Numbered from the stretch's first letter, positions 1 through 6,251 are shown. The stretch: DNA of 9,085 bases from DATARH01 sp035604035 (GCA_035604035.1 DATNJF010000275.1:1-9085), one strand, 5' to 3'. Notes: generated by a model not told the origin, from the letters alone. A program made the numbers and translations.

Positions 1-989
1 AGGATGTCGGCGCTGTCGCAGGTCGGTCCGGCGATCACCACCGGCGCTGAGGGTCCGTTACGGCCGGGCGCCTCGATCCGGTATTTGATGCTCTCGTCCA
101 TCGTCTCGGCGAGGCCGTTGAACTTGCCAACATCGAGATAGACCCAGCGCTTGCCGCCGCCATCACCCTTGTCCGAGATCAGCACGACCTCGCTCCGGAT
201 CACTCCGGCATCGCCGACCAGCGAGCGGCCCGGCTCGACGATCACCTCGGGCACGCGATTGCCGAAATGCTTGCTGAGCGCCGTCGTCACCGCCGCCGCG
301 TAATTGGCGATCGGCGATACCTCGCCGCGATACTGCGCCGGGAACCCGCCACCGATATTGACCATGCGCAGGTTGATGTCGGCCTGGGCGAGAAGCGAGA
401 ACATCCTCGCCGCCGCACCGATCGCGCCATCCCATTGATTGAGATCGGTCTGCTGGGAGCCGACATGGAACGACACGCCATAGGGATCGAGGCCGAAATC
501 GCGCGCCCGGCTCAGCAGCTTTACCGCCATTTCCGCGGTGCAGCCGAACTTGCGCGACAGCGGCCAATCGGCGCCCTCGCACGAGACGAGGATGCGACAG
601 AACACCCGCGCGCCCGGCGCGACCCGCGCCAGCTTGTCGAGCTCGGCTTCGCTGTCGAAGGCGAAGAGGCGGATGCCGGCTGCGTAGGCGGCGGCGATGT
701 CGCGCTCCTTCTTGATCGTGTTGCCAAACGACAGCCGCTCCGCCGTCGCCCCGTTACCGAGGCACAGCGCGATCTCGCTCGGGCTCGCAACATCGAAGCT
801 CGAGCCCTTCTTCGCCAGCATCGCGACGATGTCGCGCGCTGGGTTGGCCTTCACCGCATAGTAGACGCTAGCATTCGGCAGATAGCGCCGCAGCATGTCG
901 TAGGCCTTGGCGACGATGTCGAGATCGACGATGAGGCACGGGGTTTCGGGGACAGCTTCCGCAAGAAAGCGGGAAATCTTCTTGTTCAT
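1..989 (-). CDS. Ornithine (or lysine/ornithine) decarboxylase, PLP-dependent; C-terminus outside window
   Basis: The protein would decarboxylate ornithine to putrescine, the first step of polyamine synthesis in the cytoplasm. It is a fold-III (alanine-racemase-like) PLP enzyme related to eukaryotic ODC. Reading down from the ATG at 987-989 gives 329 uninterrupted codons before the left edge. Visible motifs are YYAVKANP with the Schiff-base lysine K47, SFHVGS (H175), the phosphate-binding NIGGGFP (about 211-217), VEPGRSLVGD (about 251-260), the bacterial ODC motif LDVGKFNGLAETMDE (about 285-299) and GPTCDSADI with the catalytic Cys at 324. Bacterial members run about 375-390 residues, so roughly 50 are missing. 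GGAAGG (1001-1006) lies 11 nt before the ATG, slightly far but usable. The ADWPLSRKFGC segment (140-150) sits in the substrate-specificity region; ornithine versus lysine preference cannot be settled from sequence. Regulation is probably through the long leader upstream. Confidence 0.93.
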   Translation of the reverse strand, partial: MNKKISRFLAEAVPETPCLIVDLDIVAKAYDMLRRYLPNASVYYAVKANPARDIVAMLAKKGSSFDVASPSEIALCLGNGATAERLSFGNTIKKERDIAAAYAAGIRLFAFDSEAELDKLARVAPGARVFCRILVSCEGADWPLSRKFGCTAEMAVKLLSRARDFGLDPYGVSFHVGSQQTDLNQWDGAIGAAARMFSLLAQADINLRMVNIGGGFPAQYRGEVSPIANYAAAVTTALSKHFGNRVPEVIVEPGRSLVGDAGVIRSEVVLISDKGDGGGKRWVYLDVGKFNGLAETMDESIKYRIEAPGRNGPSAPVVIAGPTCDSADI

Positions 990-1030
990 CGACCGGGGAT
1001 CCTTCCCGAACAGCAACCAAAACGACCAGA

Positions 1031-1095
1031 TTTCAGCGTCATTCCTGACCTCGATACCCACCGCTTTGGGGGGATGGAGGCGGCGTGAGCTGAAA
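1031..1095 (-). promoter_or_regulatory. Long-range helix in the decarboxylase 5' UTR
   Basis: In minus-strand RNA, TTTCAGCTCA (1086-1095) is complementary to TGACGCTGAAA (1031-1041) with a single bulged C, giving a 10-bp helix around a 44-nt loop. The first arm lies within the U-rich run after the candidate attenuator, and the second ends 24 nt before the GGAAGG upstream of the decarboxylase ATG. It may expose or shield the ribosome-binding region, or compete with the attenuator. Function is inferred. Confidence 0.3.
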
Positions 1096-1101
1096 AGAGC
1101 G

Positions 1102-1173
1102 AAAAAGCCGATCGAACGGGATCAAAATCCCGTATCGCGACTGATTTTGGTTAGCTTAAACTGCTCGGATCGG
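1102..1173 (-). terminator. Candidate attenuator between the small ORF and the decarboxylase
   Basis: In minus-strand RNA, the segment at 1165-1173 (CCGATCCGA, small-ORF codons 30-33) can pair with 1108-1115 (TCGATCGG), leaving one bulged C. A CTTTTTC tract (1102-1106) begins one base after the second arm. Enclosed between the arms is a perfect 7-bp hairpin (ACGGGAT, loop TTTG, ATCCCGT). The U-tract makes a Rho-independent terminator plausible, and its first arm would be masked by a ribosome near the end of the small ORF. The outer stem is only about 8 bp around a large loop, so termination is not certain. Confidence 0.33.
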
Positions 1174-1261
1174 TGACCCGGCTGCCCCGGCCCCGCAAGC
1201 GGGTGCCACGCAGAACGGCGTCAGGGCAGGGCTCTACAGCCCAGACAGGAATTGCAACCAT
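1151..1261 (-). CDS. Small upstream ORF (36 aa), candidate Arg-rich leader peptide
   Basis: On the minus strand, GAGAGGGAGG (1267-1276) stands 5 nt before an ATG at 1259-1261, the best Shine-Dalgarno seen in this window. The frame runs 36 codons to TAA at 1151-1153. The peptide begins MVAIPVWAVEPCPD and its second half contains RGTRLRGRGSRVTD, with arginines at 18, 21, 23, 25 and 28. It lies about 160 nt upstream of the decarboxylase start and overlaps several stem-loops. Arginine is a precursor of ornithine, so an Arg-rich cis-acting leader peptide that senses arginine or ornithine supply would make sense. That role is inference. I do not recognise the peptide as a named family; it does not resemble the enterobacterial SpeFL as I recall it. 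The main alternative is a chance ORF in a structured RNA, with the purine run being part of a helix. Confidence 0.5.
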   Translation of the reverse strand: MVAIPVWAVEPCPDAVLRGTRLRGRGSRVTDPSSLS

Positions 1262-1373
1262 ATCGACCTCCCTCTCGGGACCGGCATCCAGGCCGGACTG
1301 CCAAAAAGGACGCGTTACGTCGTTGCATAACCACCAAGGGCCATAGGCACGTGCGAGTGCGTCAACGCGCCGA

Positions 1374-1401
1374 TAGATACGCGCAAATTTTCCGATTGCA
1401 A
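1374..1401 (-). promoter_or_regulatory. Weak sigma-70-like promoter candidate for the decarboxylase leader
   Basis: Reading the minus strand, TTGCAA (1396-1401) is followed after 16 nt by TATCTA (1374-1379). The region 1385-1425 is conspicuously AT-richer than its surroundings, as expected near a promoter. A start near 1367 would give a 5' UTR of about 380 nt containing the small ORF and hairpins. The -10 matches consensus only in TAT, so this is a positional guess. TTGACG (1360-1365) is another -35-like word but has no good -10 at proper spacing. Confidence 0.22.
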
Positions 1402-1442
1402 GTAAAAATCCGGGTTAAATTTCAACGCGGCCCGCGCCGCCT

Positions 1443-1736
1443 TTATGGTTGTTCCTGCAGCGGGATCGTACCGAGCTGCCGGCCGCTGGCGAGATCGATG
1501 ACGATGAGCTGCACCGTGCCGTCGACGAGATCGACTTGCAGGACGATTCGGTCGGAGCCGATGCTCATCGTCTCGATCTTCGAGCCGTGCGGCAGCATGA
1601 TAGGCGGCGCGGAAAACGCCGCGGCCGGCGCCGGTGCGCGATGCGCCAACCGTGTCGCGACGGCGATGACGAGGCCGGCGACACCGACGACCAGCATCAC
1701 CCCCATGACGACGACGAGGATTTTCAGCCCACGCAT
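1443..1736 (-). CDS. Small single-pass membrane protein, conserved hypothetical (possibly DUF6476 type)
   Basis: The 97-residue product starts MRGLKILVVVMGVMLVVGVAG, a basic residue followed by a hydrophobic helix at about 4-27. After it come an Ala/Pro-rich linker (about 33-44) and a soluble C-terminal part (about 45-97) likely to form a small beta-structure (IVLQVDLVDGTVQLIVIDLASG). This suggests a membrane-anchored protein with its C-terminal part outside the cytoplasm; no lipobox cysteine is present. Function is unknown. Alphaproteobacteria often carry a protein of this size and look divergent from the RluA-family gene; I recall such proteins as DUF6476 but could not check. The start is the ATG at 1734-1736, 21 nt from the divergent ATG of the neighbour, with only a weak GAGCGGG upstream. 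This frame is preferred over the overlapping plus-strand frame because of its coherent membrane-anchor pattern. Confidence 0.72.
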   Translation of the reverse strand: MRGLKILVVVMGVMLVVGVAGLVIAVATRLAHRAPAPAAAFSAPPIMLPHGSKIETMSIGSDRIVLQVDLVDGTVQLIVIDLASGRQLGTIPLQEQP

Positions 1737-1757
1737 TTACCCGCTCGGCACGCCGCA

Positions 1758-2720
1758 ATGACGGAGGGTGCGATCACACTGACCCTCGACGCCGGCGTCA
1801 CCGGCCTGCGCCTCGATCGCGCTTTGCAAGCGCGTTTGCCCGAGCTGTCGCGCTCGCGTCTCAAGCAGCTGATCCTTTCCGGTTGTGTAAGCGATGCCAA
1901 GGGCGGTAGCGAAAACGTGATCCGCGATCCCGCGCGCAAGGTGAAGCAAGGCCAAACTTTTGTCGTAATTCTCCCCGAAGCTGAGGATGCAACGCCGCAA
2001 GCGCAGGCGATCCCCCTCAACATTTGTTTCGAGGATGCACATCTCATCGTCATCGACAAGCCCGCCGGCTTGGTGGTCCATCCGGCGCCGGGCAATCCCG
2101 ACGGCACCCTGGTCAATGCGCTTATCGCCCATTGCGGCGAGAGCCTTGTTGGGATCGGCGGCGTGCGCCGGCCAGGGATCGTGCACCGCATCGACAAGGA
2201 CACAAGCGGGCTCATCGTCGTCGCCAAGACCGAATTGGCGCATCGCTCACTATCGCGCGACTTCGCCGCGCGCCGCATCTCGCGCGCCTATGCCGCCATC
2301 GTCTGGGGCGTGCCAATGCCGGCCTCCGGCGAGATCGCCGGCAATATTGGGCGCAGCGTGAGCAATCGTAAGAAGATGGCGGTGGTCGCGGAGGGGCGCG
2401 GCAAGCCGGCGGTGACCCGTTACCGCGTCGAGCGCACCTTTGGCGATGTGGCGGCGCTGGTCGAGTGCCGCCTCTTGACCGGGCGGACCCATCAGATTCG
2501 GGTGCATCTGGCGCATCGCGGCCATCCGCTGATCGGCGATCCGGTCTATGGCGGACGCGCCGGCCGGACGCGCTCCCGCGCGATTGCCGCCTTTCCACGC
2601 CAGGCGTTGCATGCCCGTCATCTCGGCTTTGTCCATCCGGCGAGCGGCGAGGCGCTCGCCTTCGACAGCAAGCTGCCCGACGACATGGCAGAGCTGATAA
2701 CCAATTTAGAGCGACTTTAA
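1758..2720 (+). CDS. rluD: 23S rRNA pseudouridine synthase, RluA/RluD family
   Basis: The product is a 320-residue RluA-family pseudouridine synthase, which isomerises specific uridines in rRNA; the RluD branch modifies helix 69 of 23S rRNA during 50S maturation. An N-terminal S4 RNA-binding domain (about 17-65, with RLDRALQARLPELSRSRLKQLI) is followed by the catalytic domain. Motifs are VIDKPAGLVVHPAPGN (98-113), HRIDKDTSGL (143-152) with the catalytic D146, RAYAAIVWG, and LLTGRTHQIRVHLAHRGHPL (239-258). Length fits RluD (about 320-330). The frame stays open further upstream, but ATG 1758 is chosen because the S4 domain begins right after it and upstream sequence overlaps the divergent gene antisense. 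No clear Shine-Dalgarno precedes it. RluD versus RluC-like assignment rests on overall similarity, so site specificity is inferred. It is followed by rpoH after 94 nt. Confidence 0.9.
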   Translation: MTEGAITLTLDAGVTGLRLDRALQARLPELSRSRLKQLILSGCVSDAKGGSENVIRDPARKVKQGQTFVVILPEAEDATPQAQAIPLNICFEDAHLIVIDKPAGLVVHPAPGNPDGTLVNALIAHCGESLVGIGGVRRPGIVHRIDKDTSGLIVVAKTELAHRSLSRDFAARRISRAYAAIVWGVPMPASGEIAGNIGRSVSNRKKMAVVAEGRGKPAVTRYRVERTFGDVAALVECRLLTGRTHQIRVHLAHRGHPLIGDPVYGGRAGRTRSRAIAAFPRQALHARHLGFVHPASGEALAFDSKLPDDMAELITNLERL

Positions 2721-2743
2721 ACTGGACGAAAGCTGACTATTTT
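2715..2743 (+). promoter_or_regulatory. Weak promoter candidate for rpoH
   Basis: CTTTAA (2715-2720) and TATTTT (2738-2743) are separated by 17 nt in the AT-rich segment between the pseudouridine synthase stop and rpoH. The -35 match is poor and the -10 fair (4 of 6). No heat-shock-type CTTGAA/CCCCAT pair was seen here, so rpoH autoregulation is not evident. Confidence 0.22.
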
Positions 2744-2814
2744 AGTAGGGTATGGGAACGCTGCACCGGGTTGCGCGTTCTCGATGTTGCAGCAAAAAGA
2801 GGAAAAATTCGTCG

Positions 2815-3696
2815 ATGCCAAGTGCTTCTGTACCGTCGCTTTCCGGCGAGGGGAGCCTGACGCGGTATCTCCAGGAGATCCGCAAATTCCCGATGCTCGA
2901 GCCGGAAGAAGAATTCATGCTCGCCAAGCGCTGGAAGGAGCGTGAAGACCCCGAGGCGGCCCACCGCCTCGTGACCAGCCATTTGCGCCTCGTCGCCAAG
3001 ATCGCGATGGGGTACCGCGGCTATGGCTTGCCGCTCTCCGAGCTGATCTCGGAGGGCAATGTCGGCATGATGCAGGCCGTCAAGCGTTTCGATCCTGACC
3101 GCGGCTTCCGCCTCGCGACCTATGCGATGTGGTGGATCCGCGCGGCGATCCAAGAATACATCCTGCACTCGTGGTCGCTGGTAAAGATGGGCACCACCGC
3201 GGCGCAGAAGAAGCTGTTCTTCAACCTGCGCAAGCTCAAAGGCCAGCTTCAGGCGGTCGAGGATGGCGATCTGTCGCCGGAGAATTTGAAGAAGATCGCG
3301 ACCGAACTCGATGTGCCAGAGGCCGATGTCATCAGCATGAACCGGCGGCTCGCCAGCCCCGACCATTCGTTGAACGCGCCGCTTAGAAGCGACAGCGAAG
3401 GCGAGTGGCAGGATTGGCTGGTCGACGAGACAGATAGCCAGGAAGTGAAGCTCGGCGAGCGCCAGGAGCTGGGGTTGCGCCGCGACCTCCTCGAAAAGGC
3501 GATGACGCATCTCAACGACCGCGAGCGTCACATCCTCGGTGAGCGCCGGCTACGCGACAACCCGACGACCCTCGAGGATTTGTCGCAACAGTACGGCATC
3601 TCGCGCGAGCGGGTGCGCCAGATCGAGGTGCGCGCCTTCGAGAAGCTGCAAAAGGCGATCAAGGCCGCGGCGATCGAGCGGCGGCTGGTAGCCTAA
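2815..3696 (+). CDS. rpoH: RNA polymerase sigma-32 factor RpoH
   Basis: This is the heat-shock sigma factor of 293 residues, which directs core RNA polymerase to chaperone and protease promoters. Region 1.2/2.1 begins with LTRYLQEIRKFPMLEPEEEF (15-34). Region 2 contains LISEGNVGMMQAVKRFD and the -10 recognition segment FRLATYAMWWIRAAIQEYIL (98-117). The RpoH box QKKLFFNLR (131-139) identifies the sigma-32 class. Region 4.2 has the helix-turn-helix TLEDLSQQYGISRERVRQIE (252-271). The start is the ATG at 2815, since family proteins begin shortly before the GEGSLTRYLQ motif. An upstream in-frame ATG (2752) would add 21 unconvincing residues. AAGAGGA (2797-2803) lies about 12 nt upstream, rather far. 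Many alphaproteobacteria have two rpoH paralogues; which one this is cannot be told here. The first part of the mRNA was not checked for an RNA thermosensor. Confidence 0.96.
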   Translation: MPSASVPSLSGEGSLTRYLQEIRKFPMLEPEEEFMLAKRWKEREDPEAAHRLVTSHLRLVAKIAMGYRGYGLPLSELISEGNVGMMQAVKRFDPDRGFRLATYAMWWIRAAIQEYILHSWSLVKMGTTAAQKKLFFNLRKLKGQLQAVEDGDLSPENLKKIATELDVPEADVISMNRRLASPDHSLNAPLRSDSEGEWQDWLVDETDSQEVKLGERQELGLRRDLLEKAMTHLNDRERHILGERRLRDNPTTLEDLSQQYGISRERVRQIEVRAFEKLQKAIKAAAIERRLVA

Positions 3697-3708
3697 ACCT
3701 TCTCCGTC

Positions 3709-3731
3709 ATGGCCGGGCTTGTCCCGGCCAT
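3709..3731 (+). repeat. Palindromic REP-like intergenic element after rpoH
   Basis: A perfect 9-bp inverted repeat (ATGGCCGGG / CCCGGCCAT, loop CTTGT). The sequence resembles short palindromes dispersed in many alphaproteobacterial genomes with the core CCGGGCTTGTCCCGG. It may also end the rpoH transcript, though no T-run follows. A related element lies at 6227-6249 in the opposite orientation. Confidence 0.6.
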
Positions 3732-3762
3732 CCACGTGGTCCTTAAGACAAACCTTGGGGAT

Positions 3763-3785
3763 GGCGGCGGTTTTTTCGCGCCGCC
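3763..3785. terminator. GC hairpin with T-rich loop between rpoH and the copper ATPase gene
   Basis: A perfect 7-bp stem GGCGGCG (3763-3769) / CGCCGCC (3779-3785) encloses the loop GTTTTTTCG. The T-run is in the loop rather than after the stem, so this is not a classical Rho-independent terminator. It could still help insulate rpoH from the next gene. Confidence 0.3.
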
Positions 3786-3862
3786 GTTTCCAACTGGATT
3801 CCACGTAAATCGCACTTACCTTAGGGTACTGCCGGCATTCCGCCGGATCGAGAACCGCCGCC

Positions 3863-6169
3863 GTGACTGCCGCGACCGAAGATCACGTCAGCCACGGTCA
3901 CGGCGTTGCCGATGTGGGCGCGATTGACCCGGTCTGCGGGATGACCGTCGACCCGGCGGCGGCGCGCTATCACGCCGACCATGCCGGGCACCGCTATTTC
4001 TTTTGCGGGACGCACTGCAACGAGCGGTTTGTCGCTGACCCCGCCCGTTTTCTCACACGCCAGCCCGAGACCCAGACCGGCGCCGGCCAGTGGACCTGCC
4101 CGATGCACCCGGAGATCGTCCAGGATAAGCCGGGGAGCTGTCCGATTTGCGGCATGGCGCTCGAGCCGATGGTTCCGAGCGCGAGCGACGCCGCCGATCC
4201 CGAGCTGCACGAGATGCAGCACCGGCTGTGGCTCGGTGCCGCGCTGGCGTTGCCGCTCCTCGTCATCGGCATGGCTGATCTCACCTTCCCGGGCGTGGTC
4301 TGGGTGCAGCTCGCTCTAGCGACGCCGGTGGTGGCGTGGGGCGGTGCGCCGTTTTTCCGGCGCGGCTGGCAATCGCTGAAAAACCGCCGGCTCAACATGT
4401 TCAGCCTGATCGCGCTCGGCACCGGCGTCGCCTATGGCTACAGCCTGGTTGGCGCGGTAGCGCCCGGCATTTTCCCAGCGCCGTTCCACACCATGGACGG
4501 CAGCGTGCCGCTCTATTTCGAGGCGGCCGCGGTCATCATTACGCTCGTGCTGCTCGGGCAAGTGCTCGAATTGCGAGCCCGGGCGGCGACCGGCGGTGCA
4601 ATCCGCGCGCTTTTGGACCTCGCTCCGCGGGAGGCGCGGATCGTCCGCGACGACGGCAGCGAGGCCGATATCGAGCTCGAGGCCATCGTCCCCGGCGACC
4701 GGCTGCGTGTGCGGCCGGGGGAAAAAATTCCCGTCGATGGCGTCATCGCCGAGGGCGCTAGCACGGTCGACGAATCGATGTTGACCGGCGAACCGCTACC
4801 GGTCGAGAAGCACATCGGCGACCGCGTGACGGGCGCGACGCTCAACCAGTCGGGCGGTCTCGTGATGCGGGCCGAGCGGGTTGGCGCAGACACGGTGCTG
4901 GCGCGCATCGTTGCGCTAGTCGCCGCGGCGCAGCGCTCGCGCGCGCCGATCCAGCGCCTTGCCGATAAAGTGGCAGGGTGGTTCGTGCCGGCGGTGCTGG
5001 CGGTGGCGGTTGTCGCCTTTGTCGCCTGGTCAGTGTTCGGCCCGCCGCCGGCGATGGGGTTCGGCCTCATCGCCGCGATCTCGGTGCTGCTCATCGCCTG
5101 CCCCTGCGCACTTGGTCTGGCGACGCCGATGTCGATCATGGTCGGCACCGGCCGCGGCGCGCGGGCCGGGGTGCTGGTTCGCGATGCCGAGGCGATCGAG
5201 CTGATGAGCCGGGTCGATACGCTGGTCATCGACAAGACGGGCACCTTGACCCTTGGCAAGCCGCGCCTCGTTGCGGTGGTTTCGACGGGGACGGTCGCGG
5301 AGGACGAAATCTTGCGGCTTGCTGCCGCCGTCGAGCGCGGCAGCGAGCATCCGCTGGCGGCGGCGATCGTTATGGGAGCCTCGGAGCGCGGTCTTGCGCT
5401 GCCGCGAGCGGATGAGTTCCGCGCTGAGCCCGGCAAGGGTGTCCTGGCCACGGTCGGTGGCCGCAACGTGGCAATCGGCAATGACGCGCTTTTCGCGTCG
5501 CTTGGCATCGATGCCACACGGCTTGCCGGCGAGGCCGAGCGGCGCCGGCAGCAGGGCGAGGGGGTCATGCTGGTTGCTGTCGATGGTCAGGCAGTTGGTC
5601 TCGTCGCGGTCGCCGACCCGGTCAAGCCTGGCGCCGCCGAAGCTCTCGCCGCGCTGCGCGCCGACGGCCTCCGCATTGTCATGCTCACCGGCGACAGCCG
5701 GCAGACCGCCACCGCGGTCGGCAACCGGCTGGGCATCGACGCGGTCATCGCTGAGGTGCTGCCCGACGAAAAGGCCGAAGCCGTCGCCAGGTTGCAGCGC
5801 GAAGGGCGTAATGTCGCGATGGCCGGCGACGGCATCAACGATGCTCCGGCGCTGGCGCAGGCGGAAGTGGGCATCGCCATGGGCACCGGCAGCGACGTCG
5901 CCATCGAAAGCGCCGCGATAACGCTGGTCAAAGGCGATCTCTATGGCATCGTCCGAGCCAGGCACCTCAGCCGCGCGACGTTGCGCAATATCCGGCAGAA
6001 CCTGGTGTTTGCATTCCTATTCAATGCTCTGGCCGTGCCGATTGCGGCCGGCGTTCTTTATCCGCTAACCGGCATCCTGCTCAGCCCGATGATCGCCAGC
6101 GCGGCGATGAGCGCGAGTTCGGTTCTGGTCGTTGGCAACGCGCTGCGCCTGAGGCGCGCGGAGCTTTAG
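3863..6169 (+). CDS. copA: Cu(I)-type P1B ATPase with N-terminal YHS and CPMHP/CPICGM metal-binding modules
   Basis: The 768-residue inner-membrane pump would export Cu(I) (possibly Ag(I)) using ATP. The N-terminus has a His-rich stretch (HVSHGHG), a YHS-like domain (about 22-64: DPVCGM, FFCGTHC) and a heavy-metal-binding module (78-102: WTCPMHPEI...GSCPICGMALEP). No classical HMA domain with GMTCxxC is present. About eight membrane helices follow. Catalytic motifs in order are LTGEP (307-311), the intramembrane CPC (413-415), the phosphorylated D457 in DKTGTLT, the P1B marker HP (496-497) and AGDGINDAP (654-662). The C-terminal MSASS (749-753) supports Cu(I) specificity. At the TM7 YN signature the sequence reads FN (720-721), a conservative change. 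The start is GTG at 3863, placing the YHS domain near the N-terminus; only a weak purine run precedes it. No copper regulator or chaperone gene adjoins it, and neighbours are functionally unrelated. Confidence 0.93.
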   Translation: MTAATEDHVSHGHGVADVGAIDPVCGMTVDPAAARYHADHAGHRYFFCGTHCNERFVADPARFLTRQPETQTGAGQWTCPMHPEIVQDKPGSCPICGMALEPMVPSASDAADPELHEMQHRLWLGAALALPLLVIGMADLTFPGVVWVQLALATPVVAWGGAPFFRRGWQSLKNRRLNMFSLIALGTGVAYGYSLVGAVAPGIFPAPFHTMDGSVPLYFEAAAVIITLVLLGQVLELRARAATGGAIRALLDLAPREARIVRDDGSEADIELEAIVPGDRLRVRPGEKIPVDGVIAEGASTVDESMLTGEPLPVEKHIGDRVTGATLNQSGGLVMRAERVGADTVLARIVALVAAAQRSRAPIQRLADKVAGWFVPAVLAVAVVAFVAWSVFGPPPAMGFGLIAAISVLLIACPCALGLATPMSIMVGTGRGARAGVLVRDAEAIELMSRVDTLVIDKTGTLTLGKPRLVAVVSTGTVAEDEILRLAAAVERGSEHPLAAAIVMGASERGLALPRADEFRAEPGKGVLATVGGRNVAIGNDALFASLGIDATRLAGEAERRRQQGEGVMLVAVDGQAVGLVAVADPVKPGAAEALAALRADGLRIVMLTGDSRQTATAVGNRLGIDAVIAEVLPDEKAEAVARLQREGRNVAMAGDGINDAPALAQAEVGIAMGTGSDVAIESAAITLVKGDLYGIVRARHLSRATLRNIRQNLVFAFLFNALAVPIAAGVLYPLTGILLSPMIASAAMSASSVLVVGNALRLRRAEL

Positions 6170-6226
6170 CCCGGACTCCCTCCGGGAACGCCGGGACGCA
6201 TGCTTCAACCACGCGGGCTTTACGAT

Positions 6227-6249
6227 ATCCCCGGGTCGAGCCCGGGGAT
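6227..6249 (-). repeat. Palindromic REP-like element after the copper ATPase gene
   Basis: A perfect 9-bp inverted repeat (ATCCCCGGG / CCCGGGGAT, loop TCGAG). Read on the minus strand its core is CCGGGCTCGACCCGG, closely matching the core at 3709-3731 (CCGGGCTTGTCCCGG), so the two copies are in opposite orientations on either side of the copper ATPase gene. It also lies between convergent genes and may assist termination in both directions. Confidence 0.55.
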
Positions 6250-6251
6250 CA

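Larger units (their letters stand above)
1100..1367 (-). ncRNA. Putative structured 5' leader of the decarboxylase gene (speF-leader-like)
   Basis: The minus-strand RNA between a candidate promoter and the decarboxylase is rich in possible stem-loops: CCGGC/GCCGG (1281-1285 with 1292-1296) just before the small-ORF RBS; GGGCT/AGCCC inside the small ORF; a CCCG-CTTG-CGGG hairpin extended by GGC/GCC pairs; and a perfect 7-bp stem (1116-1122 with 1127-1133, loop 1123-1126) before a U-tract. A leader RNA family named speF is known upstream of ornithine decarboxylase genes in alphaproteobacteria, and this one has the right neighbour, strand and length. I did not match it to that family's consensus, so membership is inferred from position and architecture. 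Boundaries are approximate. Confidence 0.5.

Noticed and set aside
267..1088. A 273-codon plus-strand open frame opposite the decarboxylase
   Set aside because: The minus-strand frame encodes all conserved decarboxylase motifs; this one is an Arg-rich shadow.
1449..1757. N-terminal extension of the pseudouridine synthase frame upstream of 1758
   Set aside because: The added 103 residues are Asp/Arg/His-rich, lie antisense to the membrane-protein gene and match no domain; the S4 domain begins just after ATG 1758.
1252..1761. A 169-codon plus-strand open frame across the leader and membrane-protein gene
   Set aside because: Low-complexity Arg/Thr/Pro-rich product, no RBS support, and it overlaps better minus-strand features.
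2737..3531. A 264-codon minus-strand open frame opposite rpoH
   Set aside because: rpoH is unmistakable on the plus strand; the antisense product has no recognisable domain.
3812..3862. Possible MerR/CueR-type operator around TACCTTAGGGTA before the copper ATPase gene
   Set aside because: Only 4-bp arms are symmetric, and the CueR-style spaced dyad and -35/-10 arrangement are not visible.
4513..5568. A 351-codon minus-strand open frame inside the copper ATPase gene
   Set aside because: It is antisense to a gene with all P-type ATPase motifs, and its product is a low-complexity Ser/Arg/Thr/Ala-rich sequence typical of GC-rich shadow frames.
5030..5965. A 311-codon minus-strand open frame in the copper ATPase gene
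   Set aside because: Antisense to the P-domain and ATP-binding region; composition is Arg/Asp/Gly-rich without recognisable motifs.
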